Part shown: positions 19,801-30,033 of the stretch, one piece after another
How the letters are laid out: every line of letters starts with the position of its first letter
Numbering within the stretch: the first letter of the stretch is position 1
Assembly: GCA_035325995.1 (NCBI GenBank)
Contig: DAOKYU010000010.1
Span: 1-64,000, forward strand
Direction: 5' to 3'
DNA length: 64,000 nt
Source: Thermodesulfobacteriota bacterium
GTDB taxonomy: Bacteria; Desulfobacterota_D; UBA1144; Nemesobacterales; UBA2774
Notes under the pieces: model-generated
The model's database searches: none
Told to the model about the DNA's origin: nothing
What the model saw: the letters and a program-made list of their open reading frames with translations, nothing else
Program-made: the position numbers and the translations under genes

Positions 19801-20274
19801 ATCGCCGAACGCCTTCACCGCGCTCTTCAGGTATACGTAACCTTCGCTCGGGTGGTTTGAAGAAAGCGGGTTGTCGTACGGCAGCGCGCCCAGTATGTCT
19901 TCGAGTATCTCGATGCGGGTGACGTCGTCCAGCGGGTAGAACCTCGTTCCCCTGTGGAAGAATTCGGGATAGCTCCCTATAATTTCGACCCCGAAGCTGT
20001 GGAACGTGTGTATCGCTATCCTGTACGCGTCGCGGCCTATGAGCTCCGAAAGGCGTCTCCGCATGTTGTAGGCGGCGGCGTTCGTGAACGTAAGACAGAG
20101 GATGTTGCCGGGTGATACGAACGCCTTCCGGAGTATGTTGGCGGTTCTGAGGCCGAGTATCTCGGTTTTCCCCGTGCCGGGGCCGGCGACGACGAGGAGC
20201 GGCCCGTCTATGTGATTGACTGCATCTTTCTGCCGGGGGTTTAATTTCTCGTAACGTTTTTCGAATTCGCTCAT
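16882..20274 (-). CDS. UvrD/PcrA-like SF1 helicase with C-terminal PD-(D/E)XK nuclease domain
   Basis: 1130 aa. A DNA helicase-nuclease, probably in recombination or repair. Q motif PRQKDAV, Walker A GPGTGKT (31-37), Walker B VDEFQDTN, motif III VGDDDQSIYKFQGAE, motif V TAHNAKGLEFDTV and motif VI LFYVAITRAKSSLY are all intact. The last ~280 residues contain a PDDEXK nuclease core (HLTGKIDKM, then VHDYKTGKAK), as in AddB/Cas4-type domains. An upstream in-frame ATG at 20316 would add 14 basic residues; MSEFEKRYEKLNPRQ fits the family start better. No AddA-like or Chi-recognition partner is adjacent. Confidence 0.9.
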   Translation of the reverse strand: MSEFEKRYEKLNPRQKDAVNHIDGPLLVVAGPGTGKTEILGLRTANILRKAFVSPGNILCLTFTNAAAYNMRRRLSELIGRDAYRIAIHTFHSFGVEIIGSYPEFFHRGTRFYPLDDVTRIEILEDILGALPYDNPLSSNHPSEGYVYLKSAVKAFGDLKKAGLTPEDFRKVVEQNEKSYESINPLIESVFSARVSRGMASGIKRIVSELGSGVDEAPPVPGVPHIVSTLKDSLRELADFLLVGETTPVSDWKRKNTARTDDGRLILKSAGNTDKLKALADIYAEYQRRLYDLTYYDYDDMILWVIEAIEKNPRLALDLQDRYEYILVDEFQDTNGAQMKLLRLLAGNGKGGKSPNVMAVGDDDQSIYKFQGAELANILGFRSSYPEAKIITITSNYRSAKGILDAAEYVIRGAKNRLVNFVKDLNKSIEAANGNILPGKILSRSFPSPLHENTYVAGEIKRLIDSGKSPDDIAVIARRHDCLTGVADALSTLGVPLTYERFNNVLDEPHIRQLIRMAEFVSTLGRKGKYDADELLPEILSYPFWGLEKKRKTVWEISRTAAGIGGRKERFWLDVMEDHEDPYIRNIADFFIYVGEVSMHDTLERVLDLLMGSGPAQTPADEDDDAGPGPRTKKRFVSPFKEYYFGEERLRENRLEYTRFLSCLRTFVESLRDYKKTKVLGVDDMASFVRLHRENFIPVIDNSVFMNAECAVSLLTAHNAKGLEFDTVFIVACQHDIWAGGGRGSNLQFPPNLPITPSGEDADDHMRLFYVAITRAKSSLYMTSYERKENGRESSRLGFIMPPAGEGNKDESILPMFMCPEVGEEELPDNTEVLSASWESFHKLPLVLDERAVLEPALREYKLSVTHLNNFLNVAEGGPQLFFEQNLLRFPQAKSAAGSYGTAVHRVMQEAYVRVKRDGGAPPRLEDLLGAFDEALRAERLGEKDYRNYSKRGRDMLTVFFGKKMSGFLPGHLSEVNFNSQGVVLSGGAHLTGKIDKMVPGGSGEAVVHDYKTGKAKTGWKGTGQYEPIQMHQYRNQLIFYKILVENSRDYADYKVNRGILEFVEHKDGELIDLPLEITAEDYERITMLASIVYGMIMNLSFPDVSGYSPDLKGIKQFEDDLLEGKFDLG

Positions 20275-20316
20275 TATGGTTCTGGCGGCGGGGGCCTGTC
20301 TTGGTGCCCTCGCCAT

Positions 20317-21532
20317 GTCGTACGGCCGCCGCAGGGGGCAGTAAAAAGATTATGGTTTCGGAGCGCGCCCGTCAAGCGCGGGGGGGGAATTGCTGCGCCG
20401 CGTTCGGCTTCGGCCGGGGCCTTTCGGGCTTCGCATGGCTATCAGGCTACGCCGAGGCTTCGCCCCGACAGGGGCCGCGACAAGCGGGCGGTGCACGATA
20501 TGATGATTTATCCACCGACTTTGCATTTTCCGTCATTCTGAACTTGATTCAGAATCTCGTTTTTAAAAGCATTAACAGGAAAGGCTAGGCATAAATCCCA
20601 TGGGGTCTTCAGTGACTGAAGGGGAAGTTTTATACTTAACTTGTAAGGTCGATATAAGGCTTTCTACTTTTGACTGACCAAAAGTAGCACACACGTAGTG
20701 TGATTTACGACGAAGTACCTTCATGGATTTTTGCAACTGAAGTGCGGCTGGAGATTATAGCAATGCCTTGCTACTTCGAAAGCTGGTAGAGGCTGCGGGG
20801 TTGGCGGCCTTGCGGGGGACGTTCTGTAGTAGCTGGTAGATATGGAGAAAGGGTTCTCTACTTTTCCTTGATGAAAAGTAGCAAAAATCACGGGCCGGGA
20901 AAAATTCTGCTAAAAATCATCGTTCCTTCGCTAAATCCTCCAAATACTATACCCCCACCCTGACCCTCCCCCTGGGAGGGGGAGGGAAGAGTAAGGTAGG
21001 TCGGATTTTTAACGCTCATCCACTCGATGTCTTCGGCGGGGCAAGTCGGGTGGTTAAATGGAACAGACGACCGGGCGATGCTATGAATTTCCAAGTCGGC
21101 TACGTCGATATCCTGCGCACGTGGTGCGCCGGCCCGGAGGGGTATTGCTGTGCTGCTTATGCAGCTTGCAATATTATAGTCAAGGAATTCTTGATGGATT
21201 GCTGGCGGAAAACTGAATGGGTTCCTGCTATTTTGATTTGAGCTGCTTTCGAGCTGTACTGGAGGTGCTTAATTGCAGTCGGTCGGGGGCGTCCGAATAC
21301 TCACTTGCTTGCATTCGTTGCAGGAATGACAGACATGTGATGATTCCTCGCTCGCTCGGAATCGTGGCGGATCAAAGGAAGATTGCCGCGGTCGCGCGGG
21401 CGCTCCCTCGCAATGACGGGGTAAAGAAATAAATCACCCTTGCTCCCCTCCGGCTTCGCTGAATCTACGCCGCGACAAGCCTTTTTCTAAGGGAGGATAA
21501 AGGTGACGGAATGACGACACCTGCGAACGGCC
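20317..21532. repeat. 1.2 kb gene-free block made of several repeat families
   Basis: I see no credible gene here. It contains a GC-rich sequence related to 50875-51020 and 62511-62600, and a family D element (TCATTCTGAACTTGATTCAG, 20533-20552). Family A hairpins are at 20690-20702 (CACAC gta GTGTG) and 21115-21129 (GCGCAC gtg GTGCGC). A family C CCCTCCCCCTGGGAGGGGG palindrome lies near 20965. Family B hairpins are at 21294-21317 and 21342-21363, and a family E ATTGCCGCGGTCGC unit near 21389. The block reads as nested remnants of mobile or regulatory repeats. Confidence 0.7.
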
Positions 21533-24247
<2,715 letters not shown>

Positions 24248-24277
24248 CTATGAATTCTCCTCCTATGAATTCTCCTC
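24248..24277 (-). repeat. 15-bp tandem duplication carrying the ribosome site of the GH63 gene
   Basis: CTATGAATTCTCCTC occurs twice without a gap (24248-24262, 24263-24277). On the coding strand each copy contains GAGGAG, and the proximal one lies 9 bases from the ATG. Slippage here could alter the leader. The rest of 24278-24598 holds an extended -10-like TGCTAGAAT near 24510 and nothing else I can name. Confidence 0.7.
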
Positions 24278-24598
24278 GCGCGTGTGTAAGGTCAGTTGCG
24301 TTCGCGGCCGGCGTGAGCCGTCCCTGAATTATAATCCGCCTACCCGGTCTACTGCAATATTGCATCGCGGGGCAGGGCCCGGGCTATGAAAATGCGTGTG
24401 TTCGCCCGGGCTTCCGGACGCCGCCGGCGGGGCGCCGGGGGAAGGCTCGTTCGACGTATCTACATGTGTAGTTTCTTAAAACATTTTCATCGACACGAAA
24501 TACGCGATGTGCTAGAATCAGAAATGAAGGGGTTATAGCTTAACAAATATAAAGCATAGATAAAGACTATCCTTTGCCTGGTGTGGGAGGAGATGACA

Positions 24599-24919
24599 GT
24601 GAGTGAATATTTGGGTGGAAGACGGGCTTCCATATCGCAGGGCTTTCTCTCCGGTCTCCTCGAAGACAGGCCCGGGGAGAGTCCGGGCCCCTTTTCCCCT
24701 ACGGCCCCGGCCGGTTTCTCCATAACCGGCTCCGAATCACGCTTTGTCCTCGCAGACAAAAGATCCGCCGGGTTCCCGGGCTTCGCCCCGGGCAGGCTCT
24801 TCGGGGGCTTTTTCGCCGATACCGCGTCTCTCCGGCGTTTAATATCGAGGAATTACAGGCTGTTAATCGTATCCGATAATTCGTTCGCCGGATATGAAAC
24901 CCGGGGGTTCCATGGGTGA
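24599..24919 (+). CDS. Possible small hypothetical protein upstream of the monooxygenase
   Basis: 106 aa from a GTG with GGGAGGAG 6 bases upstream (24585-24592). Its stop lies 3 bases before the next start, suggesting coupling. The product is Gly/Ser/Phe/Arg-rich, with no recognised motif, signal or membrane segment. A GGCCCGG/CCGGGCC hairpin (about 24669-24690) lies inside it, which weakens the case for coding. It may be a leader region instead. Confidence 0.3.
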   Translation: MSEYLGGRRASISQGFLSGLLEDRPGESPGPFSPTAPAGFSITGSESRFVLADKRSAGFPGFAPGRLFGGFFADTASLRRLISRNYRLLIVSDNSFAGYETRGFHG

Positions 24920-24922
24920 GAC

Positions 24923-25249
24923 ATGGTTATCATGACGACAAAGATGAGCGTGAGTCCCCGGCGGAGGAAGGAGCTCGCTCGCTCTCTCAGGGGGATGCTG
25001 GAGCCTGTCCGGCTCGAGTCGGGCTGCCTCGGCTTCGACCTCTACGTGGACACGGAGGACGAGGGCACGTACATACTCGTCGAGGAATGGGAGACGAAGG
25101 AGGACTTCGACAGGCACCTCCGGGGCGGCGACTACAGAAGGCTCCTCGTGCTCATGGATATCCTGAACGAGCCGCCGGAGATAAGCATAAGCGTCATCTC
25201 GCAGAGGTCGGGCATGGAGTACCTGGAGCAGGTTATAGGTTTACACTAG
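24923..25249 (+). CDS. Antibiotic biosynthesis monooxygenase (ABM) domain protein
   Basis: 108 aa, a single ferredoxin-like ABM domain: ELARSLRGMLEPVRLESGCLGFDLYVD, then YILVEEWETKEDFDRHL. The family includes quinol monooxygenases and heme-degrading enzymes but many members have no known substrate. Start codons at 24923, 24932 and 24944 are all possible. The last (MSVSPRRRKEL) is closest to the domain. Confidence 0.75.
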   Translation: MVIMTTKMSVSPRRRKELARSLRGMLEPVRLESGCLGFDLYVDTEDEGTYILVEEWETKEDFDRHLRGGDYRRLLVLMDILNEPPEISISVISQRSGMEYLEQVIGLH

Positions 25250-25330
25250 CCGTTCGGGAAGCAATGGGGGGCGGTCCGCTTCCCGGCGGCTGTAACGACG
25301 GAACCAAGTAAGTGACAGGAGGTAAGTGAA

Positions 25331-25768
25331 ATGAAGAGACTTATTATCTACACGCTGCTCGTCCTGGGGCTGCTTCAGGCGTACGCCCGGGCCGACGAGC
25401 AGGCCCCCGCGGAGGGCGGAACGGTAGCCGAGGCTGTCGAGAGCGAGATGCCCGTTCTTAAGGGCGATACGTGGATGGTCATGGACGAGGACGCGAAGAT
25501 AGCGTTCATATGGGGCGCGGGCCACGTCGTGGTTATAGAAGAGGTCCTCATGGAGAAATACCCGGACCAGAAAAGGGACACGTTCGTGACGAAGGTCGTC
25601 GAGGCGTCCAACGCTTCGCCGGCGACGATGGCCCAGGTAGCGGCCGCGATAGACAAGTTCTATGCCGAGAATCCCGACAAGATGGATGTGCCCGTGATGG
25701 CCGTGATATGGGAAACGATGGTGAAGCCCAACATAGCGGCCGGCATAGCGGGTCAGCCGCTCGATTAA
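25331..25768 (+). CDS. Exported protein of unknown function
   Basis: 145 aa. Signal peptide MKRLIIYTLLVLGLLQAYARA, with a mature domain of about 120 residues containing WMVMDEDAKIAFIWGAGHVV and a C-terminal Trp-containing helix. AGGAGG lies 8-9 bases before the ATG. Periplasmic location is inferred. The spacing of helices recalls Rap1a/Tai-type immunity-like proteins, but I do not recognise a family with confidence. It is followed 28 bases later by a glycine-zipper lipoprotein, so the two are probably cotranscribed. Confidence 0.7.
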   Translation: MKRLIIYTLLVLGLLQAYARADEQAPAEGGTVAEAVESEMPVLKGDTWMVMDEDAKIAFIWGAGHVVVIEEVLMEKYPDQKRDTFVTKVVEASNASPATMAQVAAAIDKFYAENPDKMDVPVMAVIWETMVKPNIAAGIAGQPLD

Positions 25769-25796
25769 GGCCGCAGAACGAAAGAGGAGATTTGAA

Positions 25797-26015
25797 ATGA
25801 AGAAAATCACATACCTGATCCTTATAGTCCTGATAGCCCTGCCCTTTGCGGGGTGCACGAATATGTCGAAGACCCAGCAGGGCACGCTGAGCGGCGGAGT
25901 CATCGGCGGCGCGGCCGGAGCCGGTATCACGGCCATCGCCGGGGGCAACCCCTGGGTCGGCGGTGCGATAGGCGCGGGTGCGGGCGCTCTCACGGGATAC
26001 ATGATAAGTAAATAA
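25797..26015 (+). CDS. Glycine-zipper lipoprotein
   Basis: 72 aa. Signal with lipobox PFAGC, then a Gly-zipper helix (GGVIGGAAGAGITAIAGG and GGAIGAGAGALTGYMI). Such small outer-membrane or envelope proteins (YMGG/OsmB-like) are often stress-induced. AGAGGAG ribosome site before the ATG. It sits in the same unit as the exported protein upstream. Confidence 0.75.
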   Translation: MKKITYLILIVLIALPFAGCTNMSKTQQGTLSGGVIGGAAGAGITAIAGGNPWVGGAIGAGAGALTGYMISK

Positions 26016-26202
26016 GATCCGTGCCGTACGAGCGGCGTGCAGGGATAACCGGCTGCATGGGCCTCGCCCGGGCCGGGAGCGCCCGGCGGCCGCATGATAT
26101 GCAAGGGCATTTGTTGATTCGAAAGTCGTGCTGCAGCATAGTCCGCGGCAGTGGAAAGGGGGCCGCAGCTCGATTTAAAACACTTTTTTGGAGGTATGGG
26201 AA

Positions 26203-26829
26203 ATGAAAAAGTATGCTGTGGAGTTCATAGGGACTTTCTTTTTCGTGCTCACGGTGGGTCTTACGGTTCTGGACCCGGGAGCCGGCGTCGGCGCGCCGCT
26301 GGCCATCGGCTCCGTGCTCATGGTGATGGTGTACGCGGGCGGTCACATTTCGGGCGGGCACTACAACCCGGCCGTGACGCTCGCGGTGTGGATGAGGGGG
26401 AGATGCCCCGCGCCGGACGTGCCCTTTTACATGATAGCGCAGTGGCTGGCGGCGATCGTGGCGGGGGTTCTCACGCTTTACCTCAAGGGCAATCCGGTTA
26501 TCACGGCCATGGCGCCCAACGTCGCCCACGCATTCATCGTGGAATTTCTTTTTACCTTCGCACTGGCATATGTCGTGCTGAATACCGCGACGTCGAAAAA
26601 CACGGCCGGGAATTCGTACTATGGCCTGGCCATAGGTTTTACGGTCGTCATAGCGGTTTATGCTGCGGGGGCGATTTCCGGCGGGGCTTTTAACCCGGCG
26701 ATAGCGCTCGGCATAACCGTCATGGGCATATCGACCGCGGCCAACATCTGGATTTTCCTCGTGGCGGATTTTCTCGGCGGGGCGGCAGCGGCCCTCGTTT
26801 TTAATGCGCTCAACCCGGACGACAGGTAA
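26203..26829 (+). CDS. Aquaporin / MIP-family channel with altered second NPA motif
   Basis: 208 aa, six hydrophobic helices and two half-helices. The first motif is GGHYNPAVTLAVW and the second GGAFNPAIALG. In canonical aquaporins the second NPA is followed by the selectivity-filter Arg; here that position is Ile, so the pore should not be a standard water filter. At 208 residues it is a little shorter than AqpZ. GGAGG (26190-26194) sets the ATG at 26203. It has no operon partner. The 187 bases upstream show nothing notable. Confidence 0.88.
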   Translation: MKKYAVEFIGTFFFVLTVGLTVLDPGAGVGAPLAIGSVLMVMVYAGGHISGGHYNPAVTLAVWMRGRCPAPDVPFYMIAQWLAAIVAGVLTLYLKGNPVITAMAPNVAHAFIVEFLFTFALAYVVLNTATSKNTAGNSYYGLAIGFTVVIAVYAAGAISGGAFNPAIALGITVMGISTAANIWIFLVADFLGGAAAALVFNALNPDDR

Positions 26830-27136
26830 CGGAAGCGGTGGCATTTCGTCCGCCGGGCCCCGGCGCCGATAGCCGTTATTGGCCGCAGCTATGAGAGAAG
26901 CAAAAGGAAACGCCTCCCGGCGGCGGCCTCGATCGAGCCCTGAGGCCCGGGGAGTTTATCTCCTACCCCTATTGCGGGACCCGGGCCGCGGCCTTCTCCG
27001 AAGATATGCCGTGGCCGGGGTCCGTTTTCGAGGCGCAAGGTTTTGCCGGACCGCGAAGCCCGGGAGCGCACCGGCCGGGGAGACGCATATCGCCGTCCGG
27101 GCCGTCTTCGCAGTGAGTAAACAAAGGGGGTGTGTT

Positions 27137-27964
27137 GTGAGAAAAGTCCTTGCAGTGTGGGTTTTGGCGGCCGTCTCGCTCCTCGCGGCGGGCCTGCCCG
27201 CCGGGGCGCAGACGGAAGAGGGGGTCGAGGCGAAGACCGGGCCGAAGATAGAGCCCGAGGCTTTCGCCGACCTCGTGGAAATGACGGGGTTTCTTTCGAA
27301 GGCGGAGAGGTTCAGCTTTACGGCCGACGTCGAGTACGACGTTCTTCAGGGCAACGGACAGAAGCTCGAGTTCGGCGGCGCTCACAAGGTCGTCGTCGTA
27401 AGGCCGGACAAGCTTTATTCCGAGGTCGTCAGCAGGGACGGGACCAGGAAGATATTCGTCTTCGACGGGAAGGATATTTATTACGCCGACCTCGCGGAGA
27501 ACGTCTACGCCACCGTCCCGAGGCCGGGGGACATAAACCAGGCAGTCGATTACTTTACGGAGGACCTCGACATGCCGCTGCCCATAGGGCAGGTGGTTTC
27601 TAGCGACGTCGGCGAAATGCTGAAGAAAGAGGTGTACGCCGGGGGGTTCGTCGAGCAGGACACGGTACACGGCGTCCTTTCGGAGCACCTTGCGTTCCGG
27701 ACGCAGAACCTGGACTTTCAGACGTGGATAGCGTCCGAGGGCGATCCTTTACAGACTAGGCTCGTCGTGGATTACAAGACGTTTCCGTCGTCGCCGCAGT
27801 ACAGGGCGGATTTTAAGGAATGGAATTTCAAGCCGGAGGTCGAGGATTCTCTCTTCGTGTTCAAGCCCGCCGACGGGATGCAGAAGATCGAGTTCGCGCC
27901 CGTTCTCAGGAAGAGCATAAAGACCGAGGAGAAAGAGGGGGGGAAGAAAAATGACGCACAATAG
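27137..27964 (+). CDS. DUF2092 periplasmic (LolA-like fold) protein
   Basis: 275 aa from a GTG with GGGGG 6 bases upstream. The open frame runs further upstream, but that part lacks a plausible start. Signal peptide VRKVLAVWVLAAVSLLAAG, then the DUF2092 core: FLSKAERFSFTADVEYDV, KLYSEVVSRDGTRKIFVFDG, YATVPRPGDINQAVDY. The family has a LolA/LolB-like beta-sheet and no proven role. It overlaps the next gene by 14 bases; this pairing recurs in other genomes, to my knowledge. The 26830-27136 gap holds a GGCCCGGG/CCCGGGCC inverted repeat only. Confidence 0.82.
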   Translation: MRKVLAVWVLAAVSLLAAGLPAGAQTEEGVEAKTGPKIEPEAFADLVEMTGFLSKAERFSFTADVEYDVLQGNGQKLEFGGAHKVVVVRPDKLYSEVVSRDGTRKIFVFDGKDIYYADLAENVYATVPRPGDINQAVDYFTEDLDMPLPIGQVVSSDVGEMLKKEVYAGGFVEQDTVHGVLSEHLAFRTQNLDFQTWIASEGDPLQTRLVVDYKTFPSSPQYRADFKEWNFKPEVEDSLFVFKPADGMQKIEFAPVLRKSIKTEEKEGGKKNDAQ

Positions 27965-28652
27965 AACATGGCTCAGGCTTTTCATATTCACGGCGGTCTT
28001 CGTATTCGTCGCCGGCGCGGCGCTCGACGCCTATTCCCGCGGGGGAAGGGGAGGGGGCAGAGGCGGAGGCGGCGGCCACAGGATGAGCGGCAACAGGAAC
28101 ATAAGCCGCAGCGGCCCCGCGCGCTCGGGCTCCATGAGGTCGAGCAATTTCAACCGCGGCTCGCGGTCTTCGGAGCAGATGAGCCGGTCGGGTTCTTCGC
28201 GCCAGCTCGGCCAGGGGAGTCATCAGCAGGCTCGCCAGAAGGCCCAGGACTTCAAGGCGAATAACCCGGATGCCGCGCAGAAGATCCAGGACAACCGCGG
28301 TGACCGTCAGGACGACCGCCAGGACTGGAAGGACCAGAACCGCGAGGACTGGCAGCAGTATGGGAGAAACGCGCGGAACGACAGGCAGGAGTATTACGAG
28401 CACCACGACTATTACGAGTATCACGACGACTGGGAGTGGGGCGAGAATGTCGAGTACCCCTATGCAGCGGCCACGGTGATAGCCCTCGGGACGGCGCTCA
28501 CCGTGTCGGCGTTCAACTCGCTCACGTGCACGCCGACCGTCGTAACAGTGGGGGCGGTCACGTATTATCAGTGCGGCCCCAACTGGTATAATCAGGCGTA
28601 TCAGAACGGGGACGTGGTCTACATGTCCGTGGCGGCTCCGCCGGGCTACTGA
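27951..28652 (+). CDS. Exported Arg/Gly/Asp-rich protein coupled to DUF2092
   Basis: 233 aa. Membrane anchor or signal (about residues 8-27), then Gly/Arg/Ser-rich low complexity (30-90), a charged Asp/Gln/Arg stretch with repeated DDRQDW-like units and a Tyr/His-rich part (YYEHHDYYEYHDDW). A hydrophobic segment and a C-terminal two-cysteine domain (LTCTPTVV, then YQCGPNWYNQAY) follow. The start lies inside the DUF2092 gene, arguing for coupled translation. Function unknown; the C-terminal domain probably faces the periplasm or cell surface. Confidence 0.7.
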   Translation: MTHNRTWLRLFIFTAVFVFVAGAALDAYSRGGRGGGRGGGGGHRMSGNRNISRSGPARSGSMRSSNFNRGSRSSEQMSRSGSSRQLGQGSHQQARQKAQDFKANNPDAAQKIQDNRGDRQDDRQDWKDQNREDWQQYGRNARNDRQEYYEHHDYYEYHDDWEWGENVEYPYAAATVIALGTALTVSAFNSLTCTPTVVTVGAVTYYQCGPNWYNQAYQNGDVVYMSVAAPPGY

Positions 28653-28690
28653 TCGGGCGGCGGTGACTGCGCCCCACGCGCTGAACAAGA

Positions 28691-29134
28691 GTGCAGCGTG
28701 AAAACGTGAGATATAAAACGGGATTCCATACCTGCGTCCGCTACCTGCCGGTGATACTGCTCGTGGTGCTCGCGCTGTCGCAGATATACCTCGTCAAAAC
28801 CGCGTCGCTGAGCCCGTGGGCAGGGGGAGGGTTCGGGATGTTCTCTACGCCCGACGCCCCCCGGAGCCGGACTGTCCGCGCCTTCGTGCTCACGCCCGGC
28901 GTGAGGCGCGAGGTAGAGATTCCGGATTACCTTGAAGACGCGGCGCTCCGGGCGGCGGCCTTGCCGACCGATTCCAGGCTGACCGCCCTCGCGCTCGGAA
29001 TCGCCCGTGTGCAGACGCCAGAGACGGCGACGCCCCGGGCCGTGGTGATAGAGGTCTGGAAGGCGGAGTACGACCCGGAGACCCTCGCGCCTTCGCCGAG
29101 GATCGTGAAGTCGCTGGAGGCCGCGGTTGAGTGA
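28691..29134 (+). CDS. Membrane-anchored protein, partner of the following membrane protein
   Basis: 147 aa from GTG 28691, or 142 aa from GTG 28706; neither has a clear ribosome site. One N-terminal transmembrane helix (YLPVILLVVLALSQIYLV), followed by FGMFSTPDAPRSR and a soluble domain of about 95 residues. It overlaps the next gene by 8 bases. I do not recognise the family. Confidence 0.6.
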   Translation: MQRENVRYKTGFHTCVRYLPVILLVVLALSQIYLVKTASLSPWAGGGFGMFSTPDAPRSRTVRAFVLTPGVRREVEIPDYLEDAALRAAALPTDSRLTALALGIARVQTPETATPRAVVIEVWKAEYDPETLAPSPRIVKSLEAAVE

Positions 29135-30026
29135 CGCCGGGGCGCAGGTGAAAGGGAGACTCAGGCGGGGGCTCGCCTCGATAACGGGCATGGGCGCCTT
29201 CGACCTCGCGCTCCGTCTCACTCTCGTGGATTTGCTACTCCGCCCGGTGGGCGGGTGGTCGGTACGCCCGTTTACTCTCGCGCTCGCGGCGCTCGGGCTC
29301 CTCGCGCCGGGGCTTCTCCGCGCCCCCGTGCTGTGGCTCGGGCTCACGGCTCTCACGGGCCTCCGGGTCGTCCTCGACTGGCCTCTCCCGGACAACCATG
29401 CGTACCTCCTTTTCTACTGGTGCCTCGCCGTAACCCTTGCGCTCTCGCTCGGCGATCCGGAAAGGCTCCTTTCGATAAACGCGCGGCTCATGATAGGGCT
29501 CGTGTTCGCGTTCTCGGTCCTCTGGAAGCTCGTGCTGTCGCCCGATTTCATGAACGGGACTTTCTTCGGCGTGACTTTGCTCGTCGATCCCCGGTTCGAG
29601 GGGTTCGCCCGCGTCGCGGGCGGGCTTTCGGCCGGGGGCTACGATGCGCTCAGGGATTTCATGCTCGGCGGCGGGGCGTATTACGCCGGAAGCGGCATCT
29701 CCGAAATCCCCCCGAGGCTGGCGGCCCTCTCCCGCTTTCTCACATACTGGACCGTAGCCATAGAGGCCGCTGTCGCCGTATCGTTCCTCGCGCCGGCGCG
29801 GATTCGGGTCTCGGGGCTAAGGGATTATCTCCTTATATTATTCTGCGTCACGACGTACGGCGTCGCGAACGTGGACGGGTTCGGGTGGCTCCTCCTCGCC
29901 ATGGGCGCGGCGCAGGCGGAGGAGGGGAGGGGAGAAAAAGAAAAGAACAGGGTGCGGCTCCTCTACGCCGCTGCGTTCCTCCTCATAATCTTCTACGGCT
30001 ACTATACCTTTTCGCGTCTGTTGTGA
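29127..30026 (+). CDS. Polytopic membrane protein (HTTM/DoxX-like, uncertain)
   Basis: 299 aa with about seven to eight hydrophobic helices. The central VFAFSVLWKLVLSPDFMNG recalls proteins of the HTTM/DoxX-like group, but the match is loose. Start is TTG 29127 inside the upstream gene; ATG 29190 (MGAFDLALRL) is an alternative. The tight overlap suggests the two products form a complex. It converges on the BNR gene with a 7-base gap. Confidence 0.6.
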   Translation: MSDAGAQVKGRLRRGLASITGMGAFDLALRLTLVDLLLRPVGGWSVRPFTLALAALGLLAPGLLRAPVLWLGLTALTGLRVVLDWPLPDNHAYLLFYWCLAVTLALSLGDPERLLSINARLMIGLVFAFSVLWKLVLSPDFMNGTFFGVTLLVDPRFEGFARVAGGLSAGGYDALRDFMLGGGAYYAGSGISEIPPRLAALSRFLTYWTVAIEAAVAVSFLAPARIRVSGLRDYLLILFCVTTYGVANVDGFGWLLLAMGAAQAEEGRGEKEKNRVRLLYAAAFLLIIFYGYYTFSRLL

Positions 30027-30033
30027 TCGTGCG

